A program made the translations under genes and the position numbers. Shown here piece after piece: positions 1 to 12,200 of a DNA stretch of 64,000 nt. The stretch is from Apus apus (lineage: Eukaryota; Chordata; Aves; Apodiformes; Apodidae): assembly GCF_020740795.1 (NCBI RefSeq), contig NC_067282.1:140354858-140418857 (forward strand), written 5' to 3'. The notes beneath the pieces are model-generated. The model ran no database searches and had not been told where the DNA came from. It saw only the letters and a program-made list of their open reading frames with translations. Within the stretch, counting starts at the first letter, position 1, and every line of letters starts with the position of its first letter.

Positions 1-57
1 TGGAGGGATTCTGCAACACTGAGGGCTCTCCCAAATTTCATAAAATAACTGACACAT

Positions 58-190
58 GAATCACAGAATGTTAGGAGTTGGAAGGGACCTCTGGAGATCA
101 TTTAGTCCAAACCCCCTGCCCAGAGCAACTTCACCTAGAGCAGGTTGCTCTAGGTGGGTTTTGAATGTCTCCAGAGATAGGACTCAACTG
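58..190 (-). mobile_element. CR1 LINE 3' fragment
   Basis: The + strand begins GAATCACAGAATG and continues with GGAAGGGACCTCTGGAGATC, the reverse complement of the avian CR1 3' end. The element is therefore on the - strand. It sits in the intron upstream of the 419-501 AKR exon. The inner edge is approximate. Confidence 0.85.
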
Positions 191-418
191 CAGTTTGAGG
201 GGTTTTTTATTGCTCCCTCTCCCTGCTCACTGCCCTCCCCAACTCCAGCTAGTGTAATCTCAGAAATCCAGAGACTCATCTTTTCCTTCCCCTACTTCAC
301 GAAGCAGTCATTTCTTCTAGCAAGTACCCTTACACTGTGGACTTGTTTGTTAATTTTGTAATTTTGCTTATAGTCTGAGTTGTACAGAGAGGTGGTTTCT
401 AGCTGTTTCTCTTGTTAG

Positions 419-1336
419 GTGTTTGACTTTGAATTGACTAAAGATGAGATGGCAACCATTCTCAGCTTTAATAGAAACTGGAGAGCCTGTGAAATGACCA
501 CGTAAGTCACAGTGGGGTTTTAATTTTTGTTGGGTTTTTTTCCAAGCTGTTAAGCTATTAGTATGTCATAGTTTCCTATATGAAGTTCTAAATAGTAGGC
601 TTGGTTGAAATTCAGGATACACAAACTCAGTTTCCAAAGGGATCAGCATCAAACTAACTTCTCAGAGTAAGATTTTAAATGTTCATGTTATGAACTAAAT
701 CCTGATGAGCATAAAGCAAACTTCATGTTCATTTGTAGTTCAGTCTCCAAGAAGCTTTTTGTTGCTGGAATTGCAACAGGAGGCTTCTTATTATTTTTAT
801 TTTCTCCCTATTGGATAAATGAGCATGATTCAGACTCAAATTATTGATTAATTTTGCATGTGGAATTAATTTTGTCCTACTGTAACTATTAGGTATATTT
901 TAAGAACCGAGTATATGTTCTTCAGGAGTGGCTAGGAAAGTAGGTGAACATTCAACAAGTAATAAAGATTTGCAACTTGAAAGCCTGAAGCCAGATACAA
1001 AATTGTTGGAAGGCTGCCATAAAGGTCTTCCTGGCAGTAAACAGTGAAACCTTGTATTAGTTGTCTAGAAAACATCTAGGTTGCATCTCTTCAAGTGCTT
1101 AGAGCCCCAGCAACAGAAGGCATGTGAAAATCTTGGATTTTACAAATGCAGCATGTTTCTGAGGAAGAGAGGAGCACACTGACTCTGCTTTTATACAGTT
1201 TTGCTTATTCCTTGGTGGCTCTTTACAGTGGTGACTGCTGCATTACAGTATTTTTTTGACATGAGATAATCTTTCCTCTTAAATTTCTTCCAGGTGCAAA
1301 ACTCACAAGGACTACCCTTTCAATGCAGAATACTGA
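419..1336 (+). CDS. AKR1B-type aldo-keto reductase, last two coding exons (5' part lies outside the window)
   Basis: Two exons are visible: 419-501 (83 bp) and 1294-1336 (43 bp to the stop TGA at 1334-1336). The first has a TTAG acceptor at 415-418 and a GTAAGT donor at 502. The second follows a TTCCAG acceptor ending at 1293. Spliced together they encode the AKR C-terminus: a VFDFEL start, NRNWRACEM, then CKTHKDYPFNAEY. The 83-bp size and the phase (the codon splits AC|G) match the penultimate AKR1B exon, and the same exon of the complete paralogue at 10098-10180 is also 83 bp. AKR1B enzymes are cytosolic NADPH-dependent reductases of aldehydes, including glucose and lipid aldehydes; the C-terminal loop shapes substrate choice. 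The catalytic exons are not in the window, so activity cannot be judged. The product differs from the other AKR copy here in its last residues (NAEY against QEG), so these are distinct paralogues. The preceding 84-bp exon is not in bases 1-418. Confidence 0.88.
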
Positions 1337-1925
1337 AGATGCTTTCCTGCCTTTCTCCAGACTTCTCAGATATGCTTCTGCTGTTGCCTATGAGTTGTCT
1401 ACGTAGCTTTCTCACTGCATCAGACCCTCCTTTTTTTTCCTTCTTCCCCCACAAAGATGCAGTATATGTACTCAGTGACTTTGTGTTATTTTTTTTTTTT
1501 TTTTGGAAGAAGGAAATGCTAGAATTATTCTGAAGAACACACTGTGTGGACTAGTAGGTTGTCTTTGCCAAACTGCATGTCTGGAATTGGTAAGCAGAAA
1601 ACACTGAAAAGGTTTGAACTAGCAGCCACATTTATTTTGGAATACTATGAATTGGAGCTAGTGACTGTTGTTGTCTGGAAGGACCAGGATATGGTAGATT
1701 TCACATAATTAATGTGAAGTCTGCTTTTTTCTGATTTCGTTTGGGTTTGGTTTTGTTTCTTTTTGTAACACTCCATGCTTTTTTCTCCCATTGGAAGTAC
1801 AAGTTGATTTCTAAGTACAGCAGTTTCTATATGGGTAGCTCTGTTGAGAAGTTGTATAGGTCCTGGTTTCTTGATGATACAAAAGCTGTTTTTGCTTATA
1901 ATAAATATTGTTTCATTACTGTGTG
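1337..1925 (+). other. Probable 3' UTR of the left-hand AKR1B gene with AATAAA signal
   Basis: After the stop at 1336 the + strand runs about 560 bp to a canonical AATAAA at 1900-1905, followed by T-rich and GTGTGT sequence at about 1911-1926. This spacing suits the cleavage site. A poly-T run lies at about 1490-1504. The extent is inferred; transcript data would fix the end. Confidence 0.5.
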
Positions 1926-4900
1926 TAATGAGATGGTTATTTCAGCAATGCTCTAATGGTTAATGCTGGAGTAGCTATATTGTATCAGCTGTCTTTAGAG
2001 ATTACACAAAAGCAAGGAAAGTTACTGTCTACTGAGGAACCATCTGGTGTTGCTGTTAAGGTCTTACACTTCCTGCTAATTCTCTGTTCTCATATTCACA
2101 TGTAGAACACTTGAGTGTGGTGAACCTCAGGTGCCATTGATGAGTCTGCTTGAGCCTTTAAATAGAGCTGTTTTGGTATGTCTAACAGCTAATGCACTAA
2201 TGTTTATTTTACTGAAGTGATAGGATACTCTGGCTAGTCAGAACTTAGTCAATTGAAGATGGTATGCCTGCTCAGAAGAATCCTATGGGATTGTTTAATA
2301 AGTGAACAGTAGGAAACTTATCTTTTCCAAAGAGCCAGCACAGGAGAGGCTGCTGGGCTTGTACAAGCAGCCATTTGCGAATAAAGTAAAAATGGGTTTC
2401 CCAGAAGTGTTTGTAGCAAGAGCTAGCAGATCAGAAACTTTCTGCTCTCTTCTTGGAGGACAGAAAAGTAGGCTTATACTCAGATTTTGACTTGTGGGTT
2501 GTGTTTGTCCCTTGGGGTTTATGGTTTCCACAATATTTGCAGGTAATGGTTCTAAAGTTGTTGCCTGTGAGCTGTGTGAGACTATTCAGAAATGCATTTG
2601 GACACTTGGAAAAACAGTAGCTAGTGTTGGGGTGATTTTCTTGTATGTTAATATTTTTCCAAGCTCCAAGTTGATCTGAAGTGCCAACTGACCCCTGAAG
2701 GAGGTTGTGTAGGCCTGGCAGAAAGAGGGTTCTTTCTGAACAAATGAAAGAAGGGAGACACCAGGACTGTTAATGCATAACCACCCCTGAATGGTAAACA
2801 CAAGGTAGGAGTCTGATTCCATAGCTGCATAGCAGCATACCCTAAATGGAGCTCAGCTATCTTAAAATGCACCATGGAGGCAGTTGTTATCAAACTATTT
2901 GCAAAGTAGGTGGTTTGTTTCTTGCTATTGATAAAGTATTAAGGAGTCATACTAACTTAGTTTTTCTTTCTGATCCGTAGTAATCATTATATTGAGAAAA
3001 CAGATTCTGTTACCTTCACATGCTGCTTTTAAACCTTCACTGCTGAGGCCAGACTTTACATGCATCAGGTTTTGCAATCAGAGCAATTTACAGTAGGCTG
3101 AATAAACAAAATTGAGTTAAGTTACAACAGGAGGAGGAAAGAATCATTGTCTGACTCTAAGCAATATTCTCCTCTGATTTTTCTAACGTGATTATAATGA
3201 CTTGAAATTCTAGGCTTAAAAGCAAATACAAAAAGCTTCTGTTCTGCAGGTGGCTTTTGTATATCTATAATGTGATAAATAAAAGCCTAAAGGTATCTAA
3301 AAAAAGCAGCACAACTAATGTTCTTAGATTAGCCTGCACTGTGACAGAACACTGTTTGGGGCTGTGTTGACTTGCTTGGAAATAACATTTTTGTGATGAG
3401 CTTGGTTTGGCAAGAAGTTACATTGAGGGTCAAGGTTTCCAAAATTGTACATTGAGTTCTGTTCATTTCCTCTGTTTTCATTTCACTGTAACTTTATGAA
3501 AGTTTGTGCCTGAAATTTTCCATTCTCAGAGTAGGAATTTTACTGGAGAAGGCTTTCAGACCACTCCACAGCAAAAGGAAGACTAGCTAGCACTCAGGGT
3601 GGAGTGGTATTGTAACAGGCTGTCTCTGTATTTTGCTGGATGACTTAGTAGGAAAGAATTTGGAAGGGGTCATTCTGGGACACTGTGCAACACTTAACCA
3701 GCAGAAGGCTTGGATGCTTGGTGAAATAGGAGAGTGGGAATAGAGGAAAAAGAGACACCTGAGCCGAAGGGACAAAAAGATGCATGAACCTGAACAGAAA
3801 GCAGGCTGTTGTCAGAAAGGAGTGGCAAGGGAGTAATCGAAAACCCTGCCACCTGTAATGGTTTTGGATTGCTTCTTCAAGGTCAGATATAGTTAAATAA
3901 GGCTCAGATAGGGGAAAAGCCAGTCTTCTAGACTGCAAACAAGTCTTTGTTTAATCTAGGCTGATCTGGGGACTGTTACAGTAAAGTAAGTAGCTGTTGT
4001 ACCCTGCTACTTGTGCCACACACTGTCTGCCTAGAAGAGCAAAGATCTCCTTTCATCTCCTAAAAGGTAAAGTGGAAAGATCAAAGAATTAGATATCCGG
4101 AGCCTAGCATTCCTGCTAACTGAGCTCTTCCTGCTGTAACTGTTCACAGCATTTGTTTTTGTATTGTGATTTGACGGATCTCTGGGTTTCTGATCAAAGA
4201 AGTTTTTAAGGACAAATATAATCTTGTAGCTCTTCACATGAAAAGTAGTTGTGTTTTGTTTTGTTTTTTTAGAGTTAAGAACTTGTAGTTCAGCTCCACC
4301 TTGTTGGCCTCTTACTGGACTTTCTCAGGACTCTGCTGTAGCTGTTAGACTAGTGCGATACTGTAGCACAGCCTAAGAGGAGTCTAACCTACAGGAAAGA
4401 TTAGAAGATTAAGAGCAGTAGACAGAAAAATCATGTTCTTAGAACTGGCAAAATTGGTACTTGCGCTCAAAATTGGTTTCAATTCCACCTGCTCTCACTG
4501 CTTTAAATGATACTAGATCAGCAGGTCTCTTTTTTCATGTTAAAAGAAAATGGCTGACAGAACAGATCCATTTCCATAGTAGTAAAGAATCATGGTGACC
4601 TAATTTATCCAGGACAAACAGGTAGAGAAAATTGGCGTTTATCTCATTGGAGAAGGAAAGACCTTTTTTGAGAAGTTTTTTTTTGGGTAGCAGAGGAGAA
4701 CACAAGAAGCAGCTGGAATTGGCTTCTTACTGTTTGGAGGTGTGATACAACAGTCTTACAGGGACAGTATGTTTCAGGTTGCAGTTGATGTTTCTTTGGG
4801 AGAAAATGGCTTGACTTCTGATATTGGAGCATGAATATACAAGCCTGCCTGGAATCTCTTTTTAGATGATGCTCTGTGACTTGGTCTTTCCTTCTTACTG

Positions 4901-7900
4901 GAGAAGGGGAGGCAAAATCTCTTCTTGCTGAGCTCATGAGACTGGCATGAGTGCATACTATAACACTTGAGCAGAGTTGTGAAATCTGGGGCACCAGAAA
5001 CTACATTATTCAAAACACAAAAAGAAAATCCTGTATTTGGATTTTGAATCTGTATTCACTATGTTGAAAATGTGACTAAAAGTCTGAAGTCTTTTGCCTA
5101 GTTGTGACACAGAACAGTTGACTCAGGACAAATTATTTTCTCTCTTTAATCACTTAATACTTCCCTAGTTTGTAATCTATAAACTGTCAGTAACTATTTG
5201 TTAGCCCTCCATCTGCCTTGTCCCTGGTCACCTAAAAAGTAGAAGTCAGCCTTATTTTGGCAGGACCTTGCTTATTTACACTGAGGCAACTCTTCCATAG
5301 GCCATGTTGTTCTTGCATTTTAATTTGTTAAAGTAAAGGGTACAGGACTGCTGGTACAAATATATTTAGACATCTTTTTTTCCAGATTCTAAAGCAAAAA
5401 AGAAACAGAACAGCAAGCTGAATATACAGACTCTCTTCTGAACTTAACTAAGCCTGATGACAGGCCAGCTGATACTGCTCATAAGAACAGCTGAACTGAA
5501 TCAGACTAAGTATGTACTGCAGCATCCTGTCTCCAGCTGCGTCCAAAGCAAGTTGTTGAAGATGAGGAAGTTGTGTATTGCATTTAAATATTCTGACAGC
5601 ATTTTAAGGTCTTTGGTGTTGAACAGCCATCTATTAATTCCTTGTTCCGTTACCTTCTGAATTTGTTACATTCCAAGGTGATGATTTTTCAAACATCCTG
5701 TGAAGAATTGCTACCTCATATTTTTGGGGCTTGTTTGCTGTTAGATTCATTTGATGCACCTGGTTTTCACAGTGGAGGAGACAGCAGCTGATTTATTTCT
5801 AGTCATGCTTTCCAGAGCTGCTTCAAATTTGAAACTTCTGGCATAGCTTCCTGCACTGGTGTCAGGTCAAGGGAAGTCTTAGTCTACGTAAGGGCCACCT
5901 GTATAAGTTATTCCTAGGCCACTGATCCTCCTAGTCAGTCTTCTATAAATCTGGTATATAAAGGAAGGTGAGGATCAGAACTTCTTGTGTAGGATTGAAT
6001 ACAAAAAGTTCATGGACTGGAGTCTGTATCTTACTGGTTTTGTTTCTCATTCTGTTGGCTCTTGAGTGGCACGGAGCTCAGTATGAGAGAGCTTGGAATT
6101 ATAATAGATGGAAAAACAGAGCAGCACTGATCAGAATTGTATCTGTTGTCCATTACGAATGTTACCTTGTTTTCCCTTTAAAGTATGGTCATAACAATTT
6201 CTTTTTTCACCCAGTCCCTTTGGAACTTTTAATGAAGGCCTGACTATACCAGAATGGATGAACTACACAATAAAAGCTCAAGTCATGGGACAACATGTTG
6301 TGATACAAAGGCAAAACGCTAAGCTAAGGCCTTTTCCGTTTGCTGGGTTCAGTCCAGTGGCACAGATAATCTCACTGCTGACTAGGAAAGATGTATCTGT
6401 GGGTTTGGTCTAAGAGCACTGTTGCATAGCTGATGGAAACTGAAAATTATTTTATCATAACGTAAGCCTCTTGCTGTAATTCCAACAGAAGGCTGATGAT
6501 CATGCTGCTGAGAAAGTAAGCACACAGGAAAGAAGCTGCTAGTCCTTTGAGAAACTTACTGCATTTCTTGGAGGTGGTCATGGGGACTTGAGTCTGTTTA
6601 CGCTGTGTCTGACGTGTTCTTCTCCTGAAGCATTTTGTTTGCAGCATGACATTCTCTCCTGTCCCTAAGAGGAGGCCTTGGTATTTTCAGGTATATGAAG
6701 CATTAGACCTGTTGCCTCTTGCATGTCTTGCACAGTGTGTTAGACATTGATCAGTCTTGAGAACAGCAACTAACAAATGCTCCATGGGCCACTGAAGAGC
6801 ATGTGGAGATAGACTGTGACTGCGTGTACTTTGGGGCTACCTAAATAGTAGCATATAATTGAATTAGTTGCAGCCACAGAGGGAGCAGGTTAAATGGCCA
6901 ACAGTGCATACTTGCATGTTGATGCAGGTCTTGGTTGAATCTGAAGGCTGGGAAGTTTCTAGCACTTGTCTGTGTGGCAACAGCTCTACTGCAGGTCCCT
7001 GCACTGAGAGAACAAGTAAAACTTTGGAAGACAGTTGTAGCCTGTTCCTTTCTCTCTTCTGCTGCAGTGATCTTGCTCTTCTTTAGCTAACTGAATTTAC
7101 AATAGCAGTAAAACACACCCAACTCTCTACCCTTGTCATAGCAGTTTTTATTTTCTTAACAAGTAGGTTCCATGTAAAGTCTGGAATTGCAAAAAACAGA
7201 GGAGGTTGGAAGGTTTTTGAAATCCTCACAACTGAACACAAAGGAGATAATGTTTTATAGTTTCCTCTCTACAACTAGCAGATGCAGGAAGAGCAGTGCC
7301 CCTGTGGCATACATGTTGGGGTAGGTGAATTGTGCTGCTTGAGCAGCTCAGGGCATCAGAAGATGCTGTGATTGCTGGGAGGCAGCAATGGTCTGCTAGA
7401 AAGGCACACATGGAGTCATATGGCTGCAGCTCTGCTGCTTAACAGAAGGTACTTTTATTTCCCAGTAACTGACAAAACCCAAATTTTTCCTCCATTTGTC
7501 TTCACTGAAGTCTCTGCAGTTGAAAAAAATCTATTGTCTCTAAAACAAATGCACATTCTCTGGCTTCTAACTTGTTTTGAATTTTTTCCTATTACATGAC
7601 TACTGTGATCATCTAGTCTGACTTCCTGCCTACCACGGTCTATAAACATCCTGTAAATAACTTCAAGTCTGATAGCTGTGATTAAATTGGAATGTTGTTA
7701 GAAAATTCCTACGAAGTAGAGACTATTTCAAGATAGGCTGTGTGCCACAGTCCTAAGCAAGTGTTGCTCCTGCTGCTCCACATTGACAGTCTGACCACAA
7801 TCTGAAGGTCTGGAAGCAGAGTACTTCCACACAGCTCATTTTTCAACTGTGGTTATGATGCTATCCTGTAACTGATCTTTTCAACTTGGCACGTTCAGGG

Positions 7901-8966
7901 GGAGAAATAAAGAGTACTTGTTACAGGGACCTTGCTGTCTGTAGCACTGCACTCTTAACTGTTTGGTGTCAATTGCTGATGCACTTTTTAAACCTCTTTC
8001 TTTGGATTTTCTACAACTCTTCCAATGAGATGACATTGTTTTGGCATTTCTCAGGTACCTGTTATTCAAACATCTTGCAAAAGTCTGAACTAGCTCAAAG
8101 ATCTGGCATCATTTCCTTTATAGACTTAAAAACCTCAACTACAAAGAAAATCAGTTGGAAAAGGATATCCATAAAGTGTGTGTCCTAGCCCTGAACCTTG
8201 ATTGTCCTTCCTCTCTGCAGGCAGTGCTAATTCACATTGTTCTAGTGGGCTGGAAGAGACTAAAGCAATTAGAGGAGTTTTGGGTCACATGAGGTCTTCA
8301 TTAGCCAACACCTTGTTAAAACTCCAGCAGATGCATGGGCTGCAGTAGCACCAACTGTTTTTTTTACTGGAGAAGCCAACTACCAGTGGCATTCTTTGAA
8401 TCACAACACAAGCAGTCAGTATCTAGGGAGCAGTAAAGAGAGCAAAAACCTACTGTTGGCTTCTATGAAGCTGCCCAACTCTTCTGCTTGTTAAATAAGA
8501 CAGCTGCCAAGCAAAATAATTCCTCTGTCTCCTTTATCAGACTTTGGATTTGCCAGGAGGGTTTCACAGCCTTAACTGCAGCCACTCTACTGAAAAAGGC
8601 TGTGTATTTATATATTATTGTAGATATGATAAACCAAACATACAAATCTCCTACTAGTTTATTAGTTTTTAGCAGTTCATAAAGAGGAAACCTCATTAAG
8701 AAAACAGCTCCTGAAACATAATTCATCAGTGTCCTCTGAAGAGCTTTCAGTCTGTTACACTGAACTAAGAAGCTGAAGCAGGAAATTGTCTTATCTCAAG
8801 TTACTTGATGATAAATGGATTGTCTTACACTGTCTTTTAGTTGTTAGTATATGTTTTGGCCTTTTGTCAGAAAATACAGCCACTAGGAGAATCTCAGTTT
8901 CTCTGAAATCTGTCAGGACTTTTATTTATGACAAAGACTGCTTTTCACAAATCCCAAAAAGTCAGG
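1926..8966. other. Intergenic stretch between the two convergent AKR1B genes; no gene recognised
   Basis: About 7 kb of AT-rich single-copy-looking DNA lies between the AATAAA of the + gene and the 3' end of the - gene. Open frames here are at most about 100 codons, show no family resemblance and lack splice-linked continuity. I saw no CR1 3' end, LTR or tRNA-like structure. Confidence 0.6.
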
Positions 8967-8972
8967 TTTATT
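8967..8972 (-). terminator. Candidate AATAAA polyadenylation signal of the AKR1B gene
   Basis: TTTATT on the + strand reads AATAAA on the gene strand, about 290 bp after the stop at 9264. A second AATAAA lies at 8921-8926. Either could be used. Confidence 0.4.
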
Positions 8973-9263
8973 AATTTTCTGTATTATTGCTAAATTATAA
9001 GAATATATATTTTGCTGCAACTGAGACTTTTGCTACAACAGGAGCAGAGATCCAGATAAATGACTAATAGAACAGTGGTTGATAATAAGGGAAGCAATGT
9101 ATGTGTGCTCAAAGATTACTCTTCAGAATGCCTGAGAGCTACCTTCTCCCATCTTGCTGTATTCCGCTTATGTTGTGATTTAATACAGGTGAAGTAATTT
9201 AAATTCCTTGAAACAATGATATATGGTCCTGATCCCTGGAGGATCTGGAAGATAGGGCCTATG

Positions 9264-12200
9264 TTAGCCTTCCTGAAAAGGATAGTCCTTGTGATTTTTG
9301 CATCTAGAAAAAGAGAGTAGGATTAAGCACCTTAAGTGTATAGTTTTAAGGCAAAGAAGAAAAGCTTTTTACCCCAGACAAAAGCTCTGCAGAACTAAAA
9401 CTGAACTACAAGACAAGCACTAACACGACTCTCCTTAGTTTGCACAGGGCAGTGGAAATTAATGTTCTGTAAGCTTCACATAGTGGCCTTGATCCCAAAA
9501 CATAATTTATCTTTTGCTTAGCAGAAATCGCCAAACTTCCTTGCAACATTCAGCTGCTCTCTTGTGAACTCCTAAGTCCACAGAATGCAGTTAGGTAAGT
9601 GGGTAACCTGGGAAAACAGAATAAATTGCAAATCTTGGTACATCTATATCCAACCATTCTATGTAGATGCTTCCTTAATAATGTTGGCATAAATACACAG
9701 GCACAGCTTTTCACTTCAAAAAAACTTACAACTCTCATTCTTAAAATGGAGTTTATTTATACTGACTGTCTCTTACACGAAGTAGCCAAAGAAAACTTGC
9801 CATGTGTTTATTTTGGACATTGCAGCTGATTTTGCTTTTCAGACGGCAGTTTGGTATGGAGCCATTCTGAGGTATCTTAACACACAACATACCTGCAGGA
9901 ATCACGGTGCTACCAGCCTGTGCGGCATGGGCAGCGCTCTAATAAATGCTGGTGCTGGGTTCCAGCAGATAAAGGTGTGACCACATATTGGCTAAGCTTT
10001 GGTGTCTTTTCAAGTGGAGCTGTCAAATACTGTCTGTTAAGAGGATATCCAGTGATAATCCATCTTGCTAAAACATGGAGAAGGAGGAGATACTCACTCG
10101 CTTAAGGCACAGATGCGATACCGCTTCTTGAAAGTGAGGCAGGTTTCCATCTCCTCTTCGGACAATTCAAAGTCAAATACCTGAATAAAGGTCCCAAACA
10201 CCTGGGTTACTTCAGTTCTCAGAAGGACAAGTGTTAAGTTCATTTGCAGAAAGAACACCAAAAACAGAAGTAGAAAAGCCATGTTTGTTGAATAACTAGG
10301 AGGTGTGCAATGGATGCACATTTGGGGTGCACAGTGAAAAAATGTCCTAAGTTTATAGTGCTAGCAGGGCCTAATTGTATCATAATTATATCACGAAGTG
10401 GAAAAGTAAATATCTCTTACTTGATGTGTTCTAGTGAAAGAGACTCAGCTCCTTACTTTTAAAGTCACTCTTGCATTCATAAAGAAGTTACCTACAGGGT
10501 ATCTGACAGACAAAAGGGTTTTCTCTCAGTTTTATGCAAGAAGAGGGTACTTTTTTCCATGGACCAAGTGGATTTTTCTGTTTAAGTATTAGCACTTAAA
10601 ATTTTGGAAGACACACTCTCACCTTGAAATTTTCCTCAATACGGTGTGGAGTGACAGATTTGGGAATTACACTCACATTTCTTTGAATCTGGAGCCGGAT
10701 GAGCACCTGCAGGAACAGTTTGGGTGTTACCTCCGGAAAGTTCTGCCTGACTTCTGAAAGCCAGAAAACACATGTAGCCTCCATGGCTACATGAAACAGC
10801 TCTACTGATAATCAGAGATGGCTCAGATAGGAAAAGCTCTATAGTAGACCCTTCCTAATTATCATGTGAACTCATTGAATCATCATTTGTCTCTGAAGTT
10901 GAGATGCCAGCAGGGGAGTGCATTGAACAAGAGTTCAGGCTGGCCAGGGATGCTGTGTGTAGAAGTGGCTAGTGTGCTAATTAAAGCCCAAAGCCATTGG
11001 TAATCTGTCATCATTAAAACATAGTGCTTTAAAAATACTCTCTCTAAATGCATATGAGACACATCTGGAACTGAGCTTTCTGCATACCTCTGTAAATAGT
11101 TACTTTAAGCACAAGTAGGAAAAATACAAATTGCCAGGGAAAATTCTATGACCAGTATTAACCTGAGCTGGGGTTTTGTTGTACTTGAGTGCAATTTCCT
11201 TTATTTGGGGATCATCGAAAAGGGAAATATCCTCTGGCTTGGACCTGTGAAAATAAAAAGCAGACTTAGGGAGTTGGAAAGTTGAAAGTATCATCTTGCA
11301 CACTTTAATTCACCATCTTCTCCTTGCTCCAGTGCCTGCCTTCATTCTTTTCCTTTTATCACAGGTTGGCTGGCAGATGAGAAGTGGCCTGTAGTTTCTG
11401 TTTTAACAGGTCACTATAATACATTTCAGTCCAGCGTGGGAATTTCTTTGCTCCAGATCCTGAAAATTTAATCTCAAGAATGGGCAGCTGTTATGTCCTT
11501 CACAAGCACAGCTGCTTTGGTAAACACCCTGTCCCAGGTCAGAGAAAGCCATGAAGACTGCAGTACAAGCAAGATTTCTTCACTACATCTATCTTAAAAC
11601 CCCATCCAGTTGTCTCAGCAGGACTGCAAAGTTGCTATTTTCATAAGCATGTGCTGCTTTGTTGTTGTTGGCTGGTTGTGGTTTTTTTCTTCAGTTCAGA
11701 AGCTCTCTTAACATGTTTAATGAGCTCACCCAAGCTCAATTAAGAATATCTTCATTATTTTCACCAACCAATTGATCTTTTTTTCACATAAATACGAAAC
11801 TCCAGTAACAGCATGGGTATGAATTAGTGGACTGAATATCAAAGCAAGTGGGAGAGAGATTTCTCTCTGTGTGTGATTTTAAATGAATTAGTAATTTTAA
11901 TGTATTTTTTTATTATTACACCAGTTTTACAGTGTGAGAGTCTATCCACATCCTAAGGCTGGTTTATTGTATTGGCTCCAATCTATATCTAAGAAAGAGG
12001 TCTCACAAAGCATTCTTACCATGGCCAGTTGGGTGCTCCAAGGGGACAATAAGCAGTGACAGAGATCCCTTTGGATTGGCAAAACTTAATCAGCTCTTCC
12101 TGAGGAAGATAAGGGTGGCTCTCAATCTACAAACAAAAATATCAGGTTTTTTTCAGAAGCAGAAGGTATTTCAAAGTTTAGCATCACTATGGTGACCTAC